DNA of 64,000 nt, from the NCBI GenBank assembly GCA_905182355.1, contig CAJJBH010000018.1, positions 1 to 64,000 on the forward strand, given 5' to 3'. A model generated the notes under the pieces. That model had not been told where the DNA came from and did not search any database. It worked only from the letters and a program-made list of their open reading frames with translations. Below are positions 42,412 through 52,974 of the stretch, in pieces. The position numbers and the translations under genes are program-made. The DNA comes from an uncultured Paracoccaceae bacterium. Its GTDB lineage: Bacteria > Pseudomonadota > Alphaproteobacteria > Rhodobacterales > Rhodobacteraceae. The stretch's first letter is position 1, and each line of letters opens with the position of its first letter.

Positions 42412-43521
42412 TCAAACACTTGGACGGCTAAGCGTGCCACCAGATACGGCTGCACGCACACCTGTGGTGCTGGCGCAAGATGTTGGCAATCCACGAGCCA
42501 CACGCACGGCAAGATATGCAAAGGCCTGCGCTTCCAGCATGTCACCGTCGAGGCCAACAGTTTCAACGGCAGCAACAGGACAATCAAGCGAAACCTCAAG
42601 CATCTTCATAAGCACCGGGTTTTTACGTCCCCCCCCAGTCACCAAAACCTTACTTGGTGGACGTGGGCAGTGTTGCATCGCCTGCGCCACGCCAGCGGCG
42701 CACATTGCAGTCAATGTGGCGGTTGCATCTGCATCATTAAGTTCGTTGACCAGCTTAATAATTTCTGAAAAATCGTTTCGGTCTAATGATTTAGGCGGCA
42801 TCCTAGAGAAATATGGTTCTGACAAAAACAACTCAAGCGCGCCCATTTCTACTGTTCCCGAACTGGCGATTTTGCCATCCTCATCAAAAGGAACATTACA
42901 CCGCGCTTGGACCAAATCGTTGATCGGTGCATTGGCGGGACCAGTGTCGAAAGCAAGTAGGGCGCATTCAGTCTCTGGATTCTCAATTGCGGAATCAACC
43001 CAAGTGATATTGCCAACTCCGCCAAGGTTTAGAAACACGATTGGTTCATCGGCGTTGATATACCGCGCACAGGCGTGATGAAAGAACGGGGCAAGCGGCG
43101 CGCCCTCGCCACCCAGCTCAACGTCTGCACTGCGGAAATCCCAAACCACTGGTGTTTTTAAAACCTGCGCCAACGCAGCCCCATCCCCCACTTGGAGGGT
43201 GCCTTGAAGGCGCGGTGCGTGGGCCAAGGTTTGGCCGTGAAATCCGATCAAATCGATGTCAGTAAAACCCGCAAGCGCTTCGGCATGAACGCGGTCAATC
43301 ACTTGGGTTGCGGCCACAACCTCTGGCCCTGACCACTTCCCCAAAGCGGCAGATAGCAACGTCTGTTCAACGTCGGTATAACGTCGGTATAGCGTCGGTC
43401 CAAAGTCGGTAATAGTATGGCCATCTGTGACCAGAACAGCAGCGTCAACACCGTCCAAAGACGTGCCACTCATCGCGCCCAAAGCCACAATGGGCGTCGT
43501 GTTAGATCGAAAGCTCTTCAT
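42412..43521 (-). CDS. anmK: anhydro-N-acetylmuramic acid kinase
   Basis: [30 protein letters not shown] and [14 protein letters not shown] motifs; start set at MKSFRSN. Confidence 0.95.
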   Translation of the reverse strand: MKSFRSNTTPIVALGAMSGTSLDGVDAAVLVTDGHTITDFGPTLYRRYTDVEQTLLSAALGKWSGPEVVAATQVIDRVHAEALAGFTDIDLIGFHGQTLAHAPRLQGTLQVGDGAALAQVLKTPVVWDFRSADVELGGEGAPLAPFFHHACARYINADEPIVFLNLGGVGNITWVDSAIENPETECALLAFDTGPANAPINDLVQARCNVPFDEDGKIASSGTVEMGALELFLSEPYFSRMPPKSLDRNDFSEIIKLVNELNDADATATLTAMCAAGVAQAMQHCPRPPSKVLVTGGGRKNPVLMKMLEVSLDCPVAAVETVGLDGDMLEAQAFAYLAVRVARGLPTSCASTTGVRAAVSGGTLSRPSV

Positions 43522-43586
43522 TGGCCTTTTCCTTTGCCCCGCCCGCGCATATAGATTGCTTTGCAAAACAAACAAGAGCAAGCCCA

Positions 43587-44837
43587 ATGACCTACCATCC
43601 AAAATCGAAATTTGTCGCAGTTATGATGGAACGCGGGTTTCTAGCCGACTGCACGGATTATCAAGGGCTGGACGAGGCACTGCTGAAGGGTGCTCAACCA
43701 GGGTACATCGGGTTTGATGCGACGGCGAAATCGCTGCACGTCGGATCACTGATCCAGATCATGATGCTGCGCTGGCTGCAAAAGACCGGCAACAAGCCGA
43801 TCACTTTGATGGGTGGTGGCACCACAAAGGTTGGCGATCCTTCGTTTCGGGCGGATGAACGTCCACTTTTGGATGCAGCTGCAATTGATGACAACATTGC
43901 AGGCATTAAAAAAGTGTTTAGCGCCTACCTGGAATATGGTGACGGTCCAACAGATGCCTTGATGGTCAACAATGCCGAATGGCTGGACGGTCTAAACTAT
44001 CTTGATTTTCTGCGCGACATTGGGCGCCATTTTTCGATCAATAGAATGTTGTCGTTTGAATCGGTGAAATCCCGTTTGGACCGCGAACAATCGCTGTCGT
44101 TCCTAGAATTCAACTACATGATTCTACAGGCTTATGACTTTATGGAACTAAGCCACCGTTACGGCTGTGTGCTGCAAATGGGTGGTTCGGATCAATGGGG
44201 CAACATTGTTAATGGTATCGACCTGACGCGGCGCGTGATTGACGGCGAAGTGTACGGTTTGACCTCGCCTTTGCTGACCACTTCGGATGGAAAGAAGATG
44301 GGCAAATCCCTGTCAGGAGCCATTTGGTTGAATCCTGACATGCTGTCGCCCTACGAGTTCTGGCAGTTCTGGCGCAACACCACGGACGCTGATGTCGGTC
44401 GTTTCCTGAAGCTGTATACCGAGCTACCCGTTGAAGAATGTGAACGTTTGGGTGCGCTTGAGGGTGCCGAGATTAACGCAAGTAAAGTGCGTTTGGCAAA
44501 TGAGGTTACAGCAATGCTGCACGGCGCTGAGGCCGCGAAGGCGGCTGAGGCCACGGCACGCGAAGTGTTCGAAAAGGGTGGTGTTGGCGATGATCTACCA
44601 ACACTGACGCTGAATGCCGCAGATGTGGGTGATGGGATTTCGATTGTTCAATTGCTTGTCAAATCTGGCCTTGCAGGGTCTGGCAAAGAAGCTAAACGTT
44701 TGATTTCTGAAAACGGTGCCCGTTTTAATGACGCTCCTTTGACGGATGCGGGTATGATGATTGATGCGGAGGCTTTGGCGTCCCCTATTAAGTTGAGCGC
44801 GGGTAAGAAACGTCACTCGCTTGTTCAAATCGGTTAA
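43587..44837 (+). CDS. tyrS: tyrosyl-tRNA synthetase
   Basis: [55 protein letters not shown] (KMSKS-like), C-terminal S4 domain. Confidence 0.97.
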   Translation: MTYHPKSKFVAVMMERGFLADCTDYQGLDEALLKGAQPGYIGFDATAKSLHVGSLIQIMMLRWLQKTGNKPITLMGGGTTKVGDPSFRADERPLLDAAAIDDNIAGIKKVFSAYLEYGDGPTDALMVNNAEWLDGLNYLDFLRDIGRHFSINRMLSFESVKSRLDREQSLSFLEFNYMILQAYDFMELSHRYGCVLQMGGSDQWGNIVNGIDLTRRVIDGEVYGLTSPLLTTSDGKKMGKSLSGAIWLNPDMLSPYEFWQFWRNTTDADVGRFLKLYTELPVEECERLGALEGAEINASKVRLANEVTAMLHGAEAAKAAEATAREVFEKGGVGDDLPTLTLNAADVGDGISIVQLLVKSGLAGSGKEAKRLISENGARFNDAPLTDAGMMIDAEALASPIKLSAGKKRHSLVQIG

Positions 44838-44848
44838 TACCTAAATTA

Positions 44849-44892
44849 GGGGCCAGCCCCCATCCCCCCAGAATATTTATGGCCAAAAGAAA
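44849..44892 (+). repeat. dispersed intergenic hairpin element downstream of tyrS
   Basis: GGGGCCAGCCCCCATCCCCCCAGAATATTTATGGCCAAAAGAAA; shares architecture with the reverse complement of 13463-13508. Confidence 0.5.
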
Positions 44893-44958
44893 CTGGGTCG
44901 TGGACTTGTTTTGGTTGGCGTGGTTATTTGAACGTATGTTCAGATAGGGGTGATATCG

Positions 44959-45714
44959 ATGGAAATTTCAGAAGCACGTGTAGTTATAAGCGGTGGTGCC
45001 TCAGGACTTGGCGAAGCCACTGCACGATATTTTGCATCTCAAGGTGCAAAAGTGACCTTGCTGGATCGCGATGTAGAGCGCGGACCAAGCGTTGCTGCCC
45101 AGATCAATGGGTATTTTGTTCATACGGATGTAACGGACGATAAATCGGTCACGGATGCTGTTGCATCAGCCGTCACCCAAATGGGTGGGATCAATGTCGC
45201 AGTCAATTGTGCGGGGATTGCGTTGGGGATCAAGACGGTTGGCCGCGACGGGCCGCACCCGTTGGACGCGTTTCAGCGCACCATTGATATAAATCTGGTG
45301 GGAAGTTTTAATTTAAGCCGTGTGGCCGCTGCAGCAATGGCACTGAATGAACCAGGTCGAGACAATGCACGTGGCGTTATTATCAATACCGCGTCTGTCG
45401 CGGCTTTTGATGGCCAAAAAGGGCAGGCCGCTTACGCCGCATCAAAGGGTGGCATTGTTGGAATGACATTGCCAATGGCGCGTGATCTGGCGTCGACCGG
45501 AATTCGTGTTATGACCATTGCGCCCGGTATTTTTAAGACACCAATGTTAGCTGGGCTACCCGAGGACGTGCAAGCAGCGTTGGCGGCTGATGTACCAAAC
45601 CCTGTCCGATTGGGGGATCCTTCGGAATATGCCCGTTTGGCTGGTTTTATCGTCGAGATGGAGTATCTGAACGGCGAAGTTATCCGTCTTGATGGCGCGT
45701 TGCGGATGCGATGA
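44959..45714 (+). CDS. short-chain dehydrogenase/reductase (3-hydroxyacyl-CoA dehydrogenase type II-like)
   Basis: VVISGGASGLGEATARYFASQGAKVTLLDRD, NCAGIALGIKT, AAYAASKGGIVGMTLPMARDLASTGIRVMTIAPGIFKTPML. Confidence 0.92.
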   Translation: MEISEARVVISGGASGLGEATARYFASQGAKVTLLDRDVERGPSVAAQINGYFVHTDVTDDKSVTDAVASAVTQMGGINVAVNCAGIALGIKTVGRDGPHPLDAFQRTIDINLVGSFNLSRVAAAAMALNEPGRDNARGVIINTASVAAFDGQKGQAAYAASKGGIVGMTLPMARDLASTGIRVMTIAPGIFKTPMLAGLPEDVQAALAADVPNPVRLGDPSEYARLAGFIVEMEYLNGEVIRLDGALRMR

Positions 45715-46259
45715 CCACTGAACGGGAGAAAATGGCCACTGGCGCGTGGTATAGCTGCGTTGATGACGAGTTGGCGGCATTGCGCGCGAAAGCGGCACAT
45801 GCTGTGTTCACCCACAACGCCACGCATCCAGATGAGCGCGGTGATATTGCCCCAACCCTGATGTCAGTGTTGGGAGGTGTTGGTCGTGATTGCCGGATCG
45901 AAGTTCAATTCCACTGCGCATATGGTTTCAATCTACATTTGAGTGATCTGGTCTATATGAATGTGGGTTGCACCATATTGGACACCGCCCGCGTGACGAT
46001 TGGCGCACGCACCATGTTTGGGCCCTACGTGCAGATCTACACCGCCCAGCACCACAAAGATCAACAGAAACGGGCTGCGGGGTTAGAGATCGCCCTGCCC
46101 GTCACCATTGGCGCAGATGTTTGGATCGGTGGTGGGGCGATAATTATGCCAGGCGTTAAAATTGGTGACGGCGCAATAGTCGGCGCAGGCAGTGTGGTGA
46201 CCCGCGACGTGCCTGCGGGTGTCACTGTGGTTGGCAATCCGACCCGAATATTGAGTTAA
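45711..46259 (+). CDS. sugar O-acetyltransferase (maltose/galactoside acetyltransferase family)
   Basis: Left-handed beta-helix hexapeptides (VWIGGGAIIMPGVKIGDGAIVGAGSVVTRDVPAGVTVVGNPTRIL). Confidence 0.92.
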   Translation: MTTEREKMATGAWYSCVDDELAALRAKAAHAVFTHNATHPDERGDIAPTLMSVLGGVGRDCRIEVQFHCAYGFNLHLSDLVYMNVGCTILDTARVTIGARTMFGPYVQIYTAQHHKDQQKRAAGLEIALPVTIGADVWIGGGAIIMPGVKIGDGAIVGAGSVVTRDVPAGVTVVGNPTRILS

Positions 46260-48067
46260 ACCGCAGCCTTTGCTTCGAGCGCCATCCACTCTTCTTCGGC
46301 AGCGTCCAGTTTAGATTGGCGTTCGATCAGTGCGTCTGTGGCCTTTTGAAACTTGGTCGGGTTGGCCGTGAACAATTCTGGATCGCTCATCAATTCTTGA
46401 AGTTTGCCAATCTCGGCTTCTAGCTGCTCCATTTTTGCTGGGATCGCGTCTAAGCGATGCTTTTCTGTGAAGCTAAGACCATTTGAAACAGCAGTCTCTT
46501 TTTCGCGGCCCTTGGACACAGCACGTTTGGATTTAACGACGCTTTCGCCAAAGTCATCCTGATTGCGCTGCGCAATGTAATCAGACCAGCCGCCTGCATA
46601 AACGGTGGCTTTGCCGTCGCCTTCCATCGCAACAGTTGTGATGGCGACACGGTCAAGGAAGTCACGGTCGTGGCTTACAAGGATCACGGTGCCATCGTAT
46701 TGGCCCAGAAGGTCCTGTAGCAAATCAAGCGTTTCGATATCAAGGTCGTTGGTCGGCTCATCGAGCACCAGAAAGTTGCTGGAACGCGCCATGAGTTTGG
46801 CCAGCAACAACCGCGCTTTTTCGCCACCAGACAGGGAGCGCACGGGCGCGCGGGCCTGACCTTCGTCAAACAGAAATTCTTTAAGATAGCCCACAACGTG
46901 CTTGGGCATACCACGGACCATCACCTGATCCGCCTTTCCAGACACGCGCATTTCCGGATCGCCCGTCAGACTTTCCCACAGGGACATATCCCCATCAAGT
47001 TGGGCGCGTGATTGGTCAAACAAAGCCAATTCTAGATTGGTGCCCAGTTTGATAGTTCCACTATCGGGTTCTTCGCGCCCGATCATCATGTTCAGCAGCG
47101 TAGTTTTGCCAACACCATTGGGACCAACAAGCGCGATGCGATCTCCACGATTAATTGTAATATCAAAAGGTTCAAGGATTTTCTTATCGCCAAAAGCTTT
47201 GGTGATCTGGGTCGCTTCAATAACCTTACGGCCCGATTTTTGACCACCCTCAAACGCCATCGCTGCAGCACCTTGACGCGAGATTTGCCCCGCCCGTTCG
47301 GCCCGCAAATCTTGTAAAGCACGCACACGCCCTTGGTTGCGTTTGCGGCGTGCTGAAATACCCTCAACGGCCCAACGGGCTTCGGCTTTGATCTTGCGGT
47401 TCAGTTTATGACGTTGAGTGTCTTCTTCTTCCCATGCCGCGTCGCGCCACGCCTCAAATTCGCCAAACCCACGTTCTTGGCGCTTGACCATTCCGCGGTC
47501 AATCCAAAGGGTTGCACGGGTCAGTGCCTTTAAAAAGGCTCTGTCGTGGCTGATGATAATATAACCTTTGCGGGTCGCTTTAAGTTCGGATTCAAGCCAC
47601 GCAATTGCCTCGATATCAAGGTGGTTGGTTGGTTCGTCCAACAACATCAAATCGGGCGCACCTGCCATCAAACGGGCCAAAGCTGCGCGACGGCGTTCAC
47701 CACCTGATGCAGTTTCAACGGGGCGCGCTGGATCGAATTTAAGACCAGCGCCGGCGCGCTCAACCTTGTACATCTCGCCTTCATCCAAACCGTGGGATGC
47801 GAAATCACCCAGTGTGGCAAAGCCTGATAAATCAGGCTCCTGTTCCATGTATCCAACGGACACGCCGGGACCTGCGATTACCTCGCCTTTGTCCGCCTCG
47901 ATCAATCCACCCATGACTTTCATCAGGGTCGACTTGCCCGAGCCATTGCGCCCAACAAGAGCAACGCGGTCCCCCGGTTGTGCGACCAGACTAAGGCCGT
48001 CAAAAATGGGATCACCGCCGAATGTCAGCGAAATTTCGTTTAGTTGAAGAAGGGGTATACGTGCCAT
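46256..48067 (-). CDS. ABC-F family ATP-binding protein (Uup-like)
   Basis: Two ABC domains (GRNGSGKSTLMK / [30 protein letters not shown] / LVLDEPTNDLDIETLDLL); C-terminal coiled coil. Confidence 0.93.
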   Translation of the reverse strand: MARIPLLQLNEISLTFGGDPIFDGLSLVAQPGDRVALVGRNGSGKSTLMKVMGGLIEADKGEVIAGPGVSVGYMEQEPDLSGFATLGDFASHGLDEGEMYKVERAGAGLKFDPARPVETASGGERRRAALARLMAGAPDLMLLDEPTNHLDIEAIAWLESELKATRKGYIIISHDRAFLKALTRATLWIDRGMVKRQERGFGEFEAWRDAAWEEEDTQRHKLNRKIKAEARWAVEGISARRKRNQGRVRALQDLRAERAGQISRQGAAAMAFEGGQKSGRKVIEATQITKAFGDKKILEPFDITINRGDRIALVGPNGVGKTTLLNMMIGREEPDSGTIKLGTNLELALFDQSRAQLDGDMSLWESLTGDPEMRVSGKADQVMVRGMPKHVVGYLKEFLFDEGQARAPVRSLSGGEKARLLLAKLMARSSNFLVLDEPTNDLDIETLDLLQDLLGQYDGTVILVSHDRDFLDRVAITTVAMEGDGKATVYAGGWSDYIAQRNQDDFGESVVKSKRAVSKGREKETAVSNGLSFTEKHRLDAIPAKMEQLEAEIGKLQELMSDPELFTANPTKFQKATDALIERQSKLDAAEEEWMALEAKAAV

Positions 48068-48151
48068 TCCTGCCAGCTATCCCCACAAGTCAACAGGGTC
48101 AATCACACAGCTGTTCATTTTGCTAAATAAACTCTCGCCCAAAAGGCGAAA

Positions 48152-48901
48152 CTAACCAATCACTGCGCGAAGCAGGCGTTTTCGGGCGGCAGGAATCATC
48201 CCGATTTCGACCCCTGTAAATACATGCATCGTATTCAGTTGACGATCCACAACCGCATGATCGCTCACCCAACCGCCCATCAACAGATAGGTCCGCAACA
48301 AAGGCGGCATCCCAAGCATCGCTTTTTTTGGGTCAGATTTGAGGCGCAATATAGCCGCATACCTAAAAACATCAGGCGCTTTGACTTTTGGCAACCAACG
48401 TTTGGGCGCAAGGTGATTGTCACGCAGAAGTGCAAAGGCATCATCGTATTTGGACGTCTCAGTCCCGGCAAAGGACGTACACCCAAACAACAGCTTTACG
48501 TTGTTCTGATCCACATAAGCCGTCATCGCAGCCCAAGCCACGCGCAATATATCGGGGTCCTGCCAATCTGGGTGAATGCAGAATCGGCCCAATTCGACCA
48601 TCCTGCCTTTAAAATCAGCCAATGCGTCGAGTGCATAATATTGCGCGGAATAACTGGACTTGATGCTATCCCCATCTAAAGAAAGCATCCGAAAACATGC
48701 AACAAGGCTGTTGTCTTCAACGCAATGGATCAGGAAATGAACGCAGGCCTCGTCAAATGTATCAATGTCTTTGCCTGCCAGATCAAAGCAAAAACCTCGC
48801 AGTGTTTGCGCCGCCGCAACGTCTTGCGCCGTCACCGCAATAGCAGCGCTATAAAACCCCTTTTTAAGAGCAATCATTGTTTGATGGCTAGAGTGATCCA
48901 T
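48152..48901 (-). CDS. OlsB-like ornithine-acyl[ACP] N-acyltransferase / GNAT family
   Basis: GRMVELGRFCIHPDWQDPDILRVAWAAMTAYVDQNNVKLLFGCTSFAGT resembles OlsB/hemolysin-like acyltransferases. Confidence 0.82.
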   Translation of the reverse strand: MDHSSHQTMIALKKGFYSAAIAVTAQDVAAAQTLRGFCFDLAGKDIDTFDEACVHFLIHCVEDNSLVACFRMLSLDGDSIKSSYSAQYYALDALADFKGRMVELGRFCIHPDWQDPDILRVAWAAMTAYVDQNNVKLLFGCTSFAGTETSKYDDAFALLRDNHLAPKRWLPKVKAPDVFRYAAILRLKSDPKKAMLGMPPLLRTYLLMGGWVSDHAVVDRQLNTMHVFTGVEIGMIPAARKRLLRAVIG

Positions 48902-48966
48902 AAAATCAGCATGGGACAGCAGTGGTGGCGACGCAATACAACTTTAATGCCATTTAGCCCACAAAC

Positions 48967-49413
48967 TTAAAGCGACCCAGCACCAACCCGACCAATGTTG
49001 CCAAGCAACTGACGTAAAAATGTTTTGTTGGACAAAGCCGTGTCTGTCACACGGCGCGTAAGTGGCACAACATTCCCTTTCTCAAGCCCGAAGCGTTCAA
49101 TGTTGCTGATCACGCCAGCACTGTCAAAGCTGATGGCAAGCACTTGGCGATCTATCTCTTTTGGTTTGGTTGGGCCGAACGTACGCACGCGACTGCGCAC
49201 GTAATAATACCCGCCGTCGCTCAAAACGCCGCCAGATGAGGGTGGACCAACACTTTCTTCAACCGAAGACCGGGTGTCGATGCCAACAAGCAACGTATCT
49301 AATTCTTCTTGTGGTGGGATATAGCCGTGGTTTTGGAACGTCGGCGTGCAGGCCCCAAGTGTCAAAGACACGGCCCCAATTGCGACCCATTTGCGAAAGG
49401 AAGTGATGTGCAT
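48967..49413 (-). CDS. bamE: outer membrane protein assembly factor BamE-like lipoprotein
   Basis: Lipobox LTLGAC; GYIPPQEELDTLLVGIDTRSSVEESVGPPSSGGVLSDGGYYYV typical of SmpA/OmlA. Confidence 0.88.
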   Translation of the reverse strand: MHITSFRKWVAIGAVSLTLGACTPTFQNHGYIPPQEELDTLLVGIDTRSSVEESVGPPSSGGVLSDGGYYYVRSRVRTFGPTKPKEIDRQVLAISFDSAGVISNIERFGLEKGNVVPLTRRVTDTALSNKTFLRQLLGNIGRVGAGSL

Positions 49414-49501
49414 TTTGTCTGCCCTCTTGCCCTTAACCGATACGGCTTTTATCCCGCGTACCAAAGGAACGCCGTTGTTTCAAGAAACGAAAGCATGATT
49501 C

Positions 49502-50053
49502 ATGTCATCAACACCACCCTCAAATACCGCATATCGCGTGGCAGAGCTGCCGCAGAACTCTATCAAAAAGTTTGAGATACGGCCAGAACCCGCACGAAAT
49601 GACAAAATAGCTGCCGAATTGGGTCTGCTTGGTTTGCGCAAACTTCGGTTTGTTGGACAAATAAAAGCATCCGGAAAATCCGATTGGCGGATGAATGGAA
49701 CAATTGGTGCTACGGTTATACAACCCTGCACCGTCACACTGGAACCCGTAACAACCCGCATCGATAAAGCCGTGGAACGCCTTTTTGTCCGCGATCTGGA
49801 GAAACTTGACGAAGAAGAAATCGAGATGCCCGAAGATGACTCGATCGAGCAATTGGGCGGATTTATTGATCCAGAGGCCGTGATGATCGAAGCGCTTGTT
49901 CTTGCCTTGCCCGAATATCCACGTTCTGAAGGGGCCGAATTGGGTGAGGCCATCTTTACCAAAGCAGGCTTGGCCCCAATGAAAGACGAAGATGCGCGCC
50001 CGTTTGCTGGCCTCGCCGCGCTGAAAGACCAGTTGAAACCTGATCCCGAATAA
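49502..50053 (+). CDS. DUF177 (YceD) domain-containing protein
   Basis: Position upstream of rpmF-plsX-fabH; C-terminal FAGLAALKDQLKPD typical of YceD; central GATVIQPCTVTLEPVTTRID. Confidence 0.88.
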   Translation: MSSTPPSNTAYRVAELPQNSIKKFEIRPEPARNDKIAAELGLLGLRKLRFVGQIKASGKSDWRMNGTIGATVIQPCTVTLEPVTTRIDKAVERLFVRDLEKLDEEEIEMPEDDSIEQLGGFIDPEAVMIEALVLALPEYPRSEGAELGEAIFTKAGLAPMKDEDARPFAGLAALKDQLKPDPE

Positions 50054-50250
50054 GGGCATACTTAAGCAAGGTTAAAGCGCCCAAATATCGACTTGCGTCC
50101 ACGACAATTCGCAGTATTTTGCCTCCTCCAAGAAATTAAAGGTTGGACATGCTGCAGCGCAACGCCTAAACGCACGACAAACCTGAACTACAACTAATGC
50201 AACATGGGTGCCGCACACTGCGTAACCCTATAATCTAAAGGCCCATTATA

Positions 50251-50457
50251 ATGGCTGTTCAACAAAACAAAGTCTCCACGTCGCGCCGCAACAACCGTCG
50301 CTCGCACGACTCACTGGTGGCTGCAAACCCTAACGAGTGCACCAACTGCGGTGAACTGAAGCGCCCGCACCACATCTGTGCGTCTTGCGGTCACTATAAC
50401 GACACTGAAGTTGTCGCATTGGCTGAAGAAGTCGACGTGGAAGACGACGCGGCCTAA
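50251..50457 (+). CDS. rpmF: 50S ribosomal protein L32
   Basis: [44 protein letters not shown]. Confidence 0.98.
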   Translation: MAVQQNKVSTSRRNNRRSHDSLVAANPNECTNCGELKRPHHICASCGHYNDTEVVALAEEVDVEDDAA

Positions 50458-50508
50458 TTGGCCAACTGGCCCCAAAGCAGATAGGCATTAGCACATGACG
50501 GCCCAGCT

Positions 50509-51591
50509 ATGACAGCCCAGTCCGATCAGAAACGTGCGAAAAGCCAGACCACCGTGATTGCGGTGGATGCAATGGGTGGTGACAATGGTCCGTCGGCAAT
50601 CGTTGCTGGATGTGCCGTTTTTGCCAAACGCCACAAAAACGTTGATCTTATTTTACATGGGCCTCAAGCCGAGCTTGAGGCTCTTGTAGTGCGACGTAAG
50701 CAGCTTAAAGGCCGTGTCACTATTCGTGATGCGGCTGAAGTTGTCTCTATGGAAGACAAGCCTAGCCACGTTGTGCGCCATGGCAAAGCAACGTCGATGT
50801 GGGCAACAGTTGAAACTGTCCGTTCTGGAGACGCAGAGATCGCGGTCAGCTGTGGTAACACTGGCGCGTTGATGGCTGTGTCGATGATCCGCTTGCGCAA
50901 ATTGCCTGGCGTTAATCGTCCCGCAATTGCAGTACTCTGGCCTTCCCGCAACCCACAAGGCTTTAACGTTATGCTGGATGTGGGTGCTGATATTCGCGCT
51001 GATGCAGATGATCTGATGCGGTATGCGCTGATGGGCGCATCTTATGCCCGCAACGGCATGGACCTGCCCCGCCCTCGCATCGGCCTGTTGAATGTGGGTA
51101 CCGAAGAACATAAAGGCCGCCCTGAACTGCGCGACGCATATGATCTGATTGCCGCCCAAGCTGATCAGGCCGATTTCGAATTTGTAGGCTTTGTGGAAGG
51201 TGGAGATATCCCCGGTGACAAAGCTGACGTGATCGTGACGGACGGGTTTACCGGCAACGTGGCGATTAAAACCGGCGAAGGAACTGCCGGTTTGATCGGT
51301 GATCTGTTGCGCCAAGCCTTTAAAAATACACCGATGTCGCGCCTTGCTTATCTATTCGCCTTCACATCGATGCAGCGTCTGAAACGTCGTATCGATCCAC
51401 GCCGTGTTAATGGCGGTGTGTTTTTGGGCTTGAATGGTATGGTTGTGAAATCGCATGGTTCAGCAGACGCCACTGGCGTTGCTGCTGCCTTGACGTTGGC
51501 GGCACAGCTGGCTGAAAACGGATTTACAGGTAAATTGGCGGCTCGTGTGGCTGCTGTTCTACCAACTGAACCAAAGGATAAAGACGCATGA
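50509..51591 (+). CDS. plsX: phosphate acyltransferase PlsX
   Basis: IAVDAMGGDNGPSAIVAG, SCGNTGALMAVSM, VTDGFTGNVAIKTGEG. Confidence 0.97.
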   Translation: MTAQSDQKRAKSQTTVIAVDAMGGDNGPSAIVAGCAVFAKRHKNVDLILHGPQAELEALVVRRKQLKGRVTIRDAAEVVSMEDKPSHVVRHGKATSMWATVETVRSGDAEIAVSCGNTGALMAVSMIRLRKLPGVNRPAIAVLWPSRNPQGFNVMLDVGADIRADADDLMRYALMGASYARNGMDLPRPRIGLLNVGTEEHKGRPELRDAYDLIAAQADQADFEFVGFVEGGDIPGDKADVIVTDGFTGNVAIKTGEGTAGLIGDLLRQAFKNTPMSRLAYLFAFTSMQRLKRRIDPRRVNGGVFLGLNGMVVKSHGSADATGVAAALTLAAQLAENGFTGKLAARVAAVLPTEPKDKDA

Positions 51592-52559
51592 CATTGCGCG
51601 CTGTTGTAAAAGGGGTTGGGCATTATTTGCCGGAACGTATCGTTCCGAACGCCGAATTCGAAGCCACCCTTGATACAACAGATGAATGGATAAAATCCCG
51701 CTCAGGCATCGAACGCCGCCATTTTGCTGCGGAAGGTGAAACCACATCAATGTTGGCCACAAAAGCCGCACAGGCTGCATTGGCCAACGCTGGCATGACA
51801 GCTGACGACATTGACGCAATTATATTGGCAACCTCAACCGCGGATCTGACGTTTCCGTCAGCCGCCACAATGGTGCAGGCCAATCTGGGTATGAAATCCG
51901 GATTTGCATTCGACATACAAGCCGTATGTGCTGGGTTTGTCTTTGCCTTAAGTAATGCAAATGCGCTTATCCTTTCGGGTCAGGCCAAACGCGTTTTGGT
52001 CATTGGGGCCGAGACCTTCAGCCGTATCATGGACTGGACCGATCGTGGCACCTGCGTCTTGTTTGGGGACGGTGCTGGAGCACTGATCCTTGAGGCGCAA
52101 GAAGGCGCAGGCGACGCGGCCGATCGTGGCATCTTGTCTACCGATCTGAACTCAGACGGCACCTACCGTGATTTACTGTATGTGGATGGCGGTATTAGCA
52201 CTGGCACTTCGGGCTATCTACGTATGCAGGGCAACCAAGTGTTCCGCCACGCGGTTGCCAAATTAGCAGCAACAGCGACCACGGCTATGGAACGCGCGAA
52301 CGTTACGACCGAAGATGTTGACTGGATCGTACCCCATCAGGCCAACATCCGTATCATTCAAGGCACCGCAAAAAAGATGGGCATTCCGATGGAGAACGTC
52401 ATCGTCACAGTCCAAGATCATGGCAACACGTCAGCCGCATCTATCCCCCTTGCCTTGTCTGTGGGGGCCACAAACGGCCAAATCAAACAAGGTGATTTAC
52501 TGGTCACCGAGGCCATTGGTGGCGGTTTGGCGTGGGGTGCGGTGGTTTTACGCTGGTAA
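51588..52559 (+). CDS. fabH: 3-oxoacyl-ACP synthase III
   Basis: DEWIKSRSGIERRHFA, DIQAVCAGFVFALSNANALI (active Cys), VPHQANIRII, GNTSAASIPLAL. Confidence 0.98.
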   Translation: MTLRAVVKGVGHYLPERIVPNAEFEATLDTTDEWIKSRSGIERRHFAAEGETTSMLATKAAQAALANAGMTADDIDAIILATSTADLTFPSAATMVQANLGMKSGFAFDIQAVCAGFVFALSNANALILSGQAKRVLVIGAETFSRIMDWTDRGTCVLFGDGAGALILEAQEGAGDAADRGILSTDLNSDGTYRDLLYVDGGISTGTSGYLRMQGNQVFRHAVAKLAATATTAMERANVTTEDVDWIVPHQANIRIIQGTAKKMGIPMENVIVTVQDHGNTSAASIPLALSVGATNGQIKQGDLLVTEAIGGGLAWGAVVLRW

Positions 52560-52661
52560 AACGACCTTTTTTGCGAAAATTTTGTGCTGAAACACCCTCT
52601 GGCAAGTCATTGATATTGACTCGGAAATTCCCCTCGCCCTATTGTTCATCTAAATTAGGGG

Positions 52662-52970
52662 ATGAATATGACTGATAAAACACTGACACGGATGGATCTA
52701 AGCGAAGCTGTTTTTCGCGAGGTTGGATTGTCTCGAAACGAAAGTGCGCAATTGGTCGAAAGCGTTTTAGACCATATGTCTGATGCTTTGGTATCTGGTG
52801 AACAGGTTAAAATATCATCCTTTGGCACCTTTTCAGTGCGCGAGAAATCGGCACGTGTTGGTCGCAATCCTAAGACAGGCGAAGAGGTTCCAATCAACCC
52901 GCGTCGCGTTCTGACATTCCGCCCCTCACACTTGATGAAAGATCGTGTAGCATCAGGCAACAAGTCCTGA
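52662..52970 (+). CDS. ihfA: integration host factor alpha subunit
   Basis: [30 protein letters not shown]...[41 protein letters not shown]. Confidence 0.96.
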   Translation: MNMTDKTLTRMDLSEAVFREVGLSRNESAQLVESVLDHMSDALVSGEQVKISSFGTFSVREKSARVGRNPKTGEEVPINPRRVLTFRPSHLMKDRVASGNKS

Positions 52971-52974
52971 TCTG

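Noticed and set aside
43365-43412. Tandem-looking CGTCGGTATA repeats (11-bp period) in anmK
   Set aside because: The encoded [14 protein letters not shown] matches the expected AnmK sequence with no inserted residues, so this appears to be coincidental codon usage rather than a repeat expansion.
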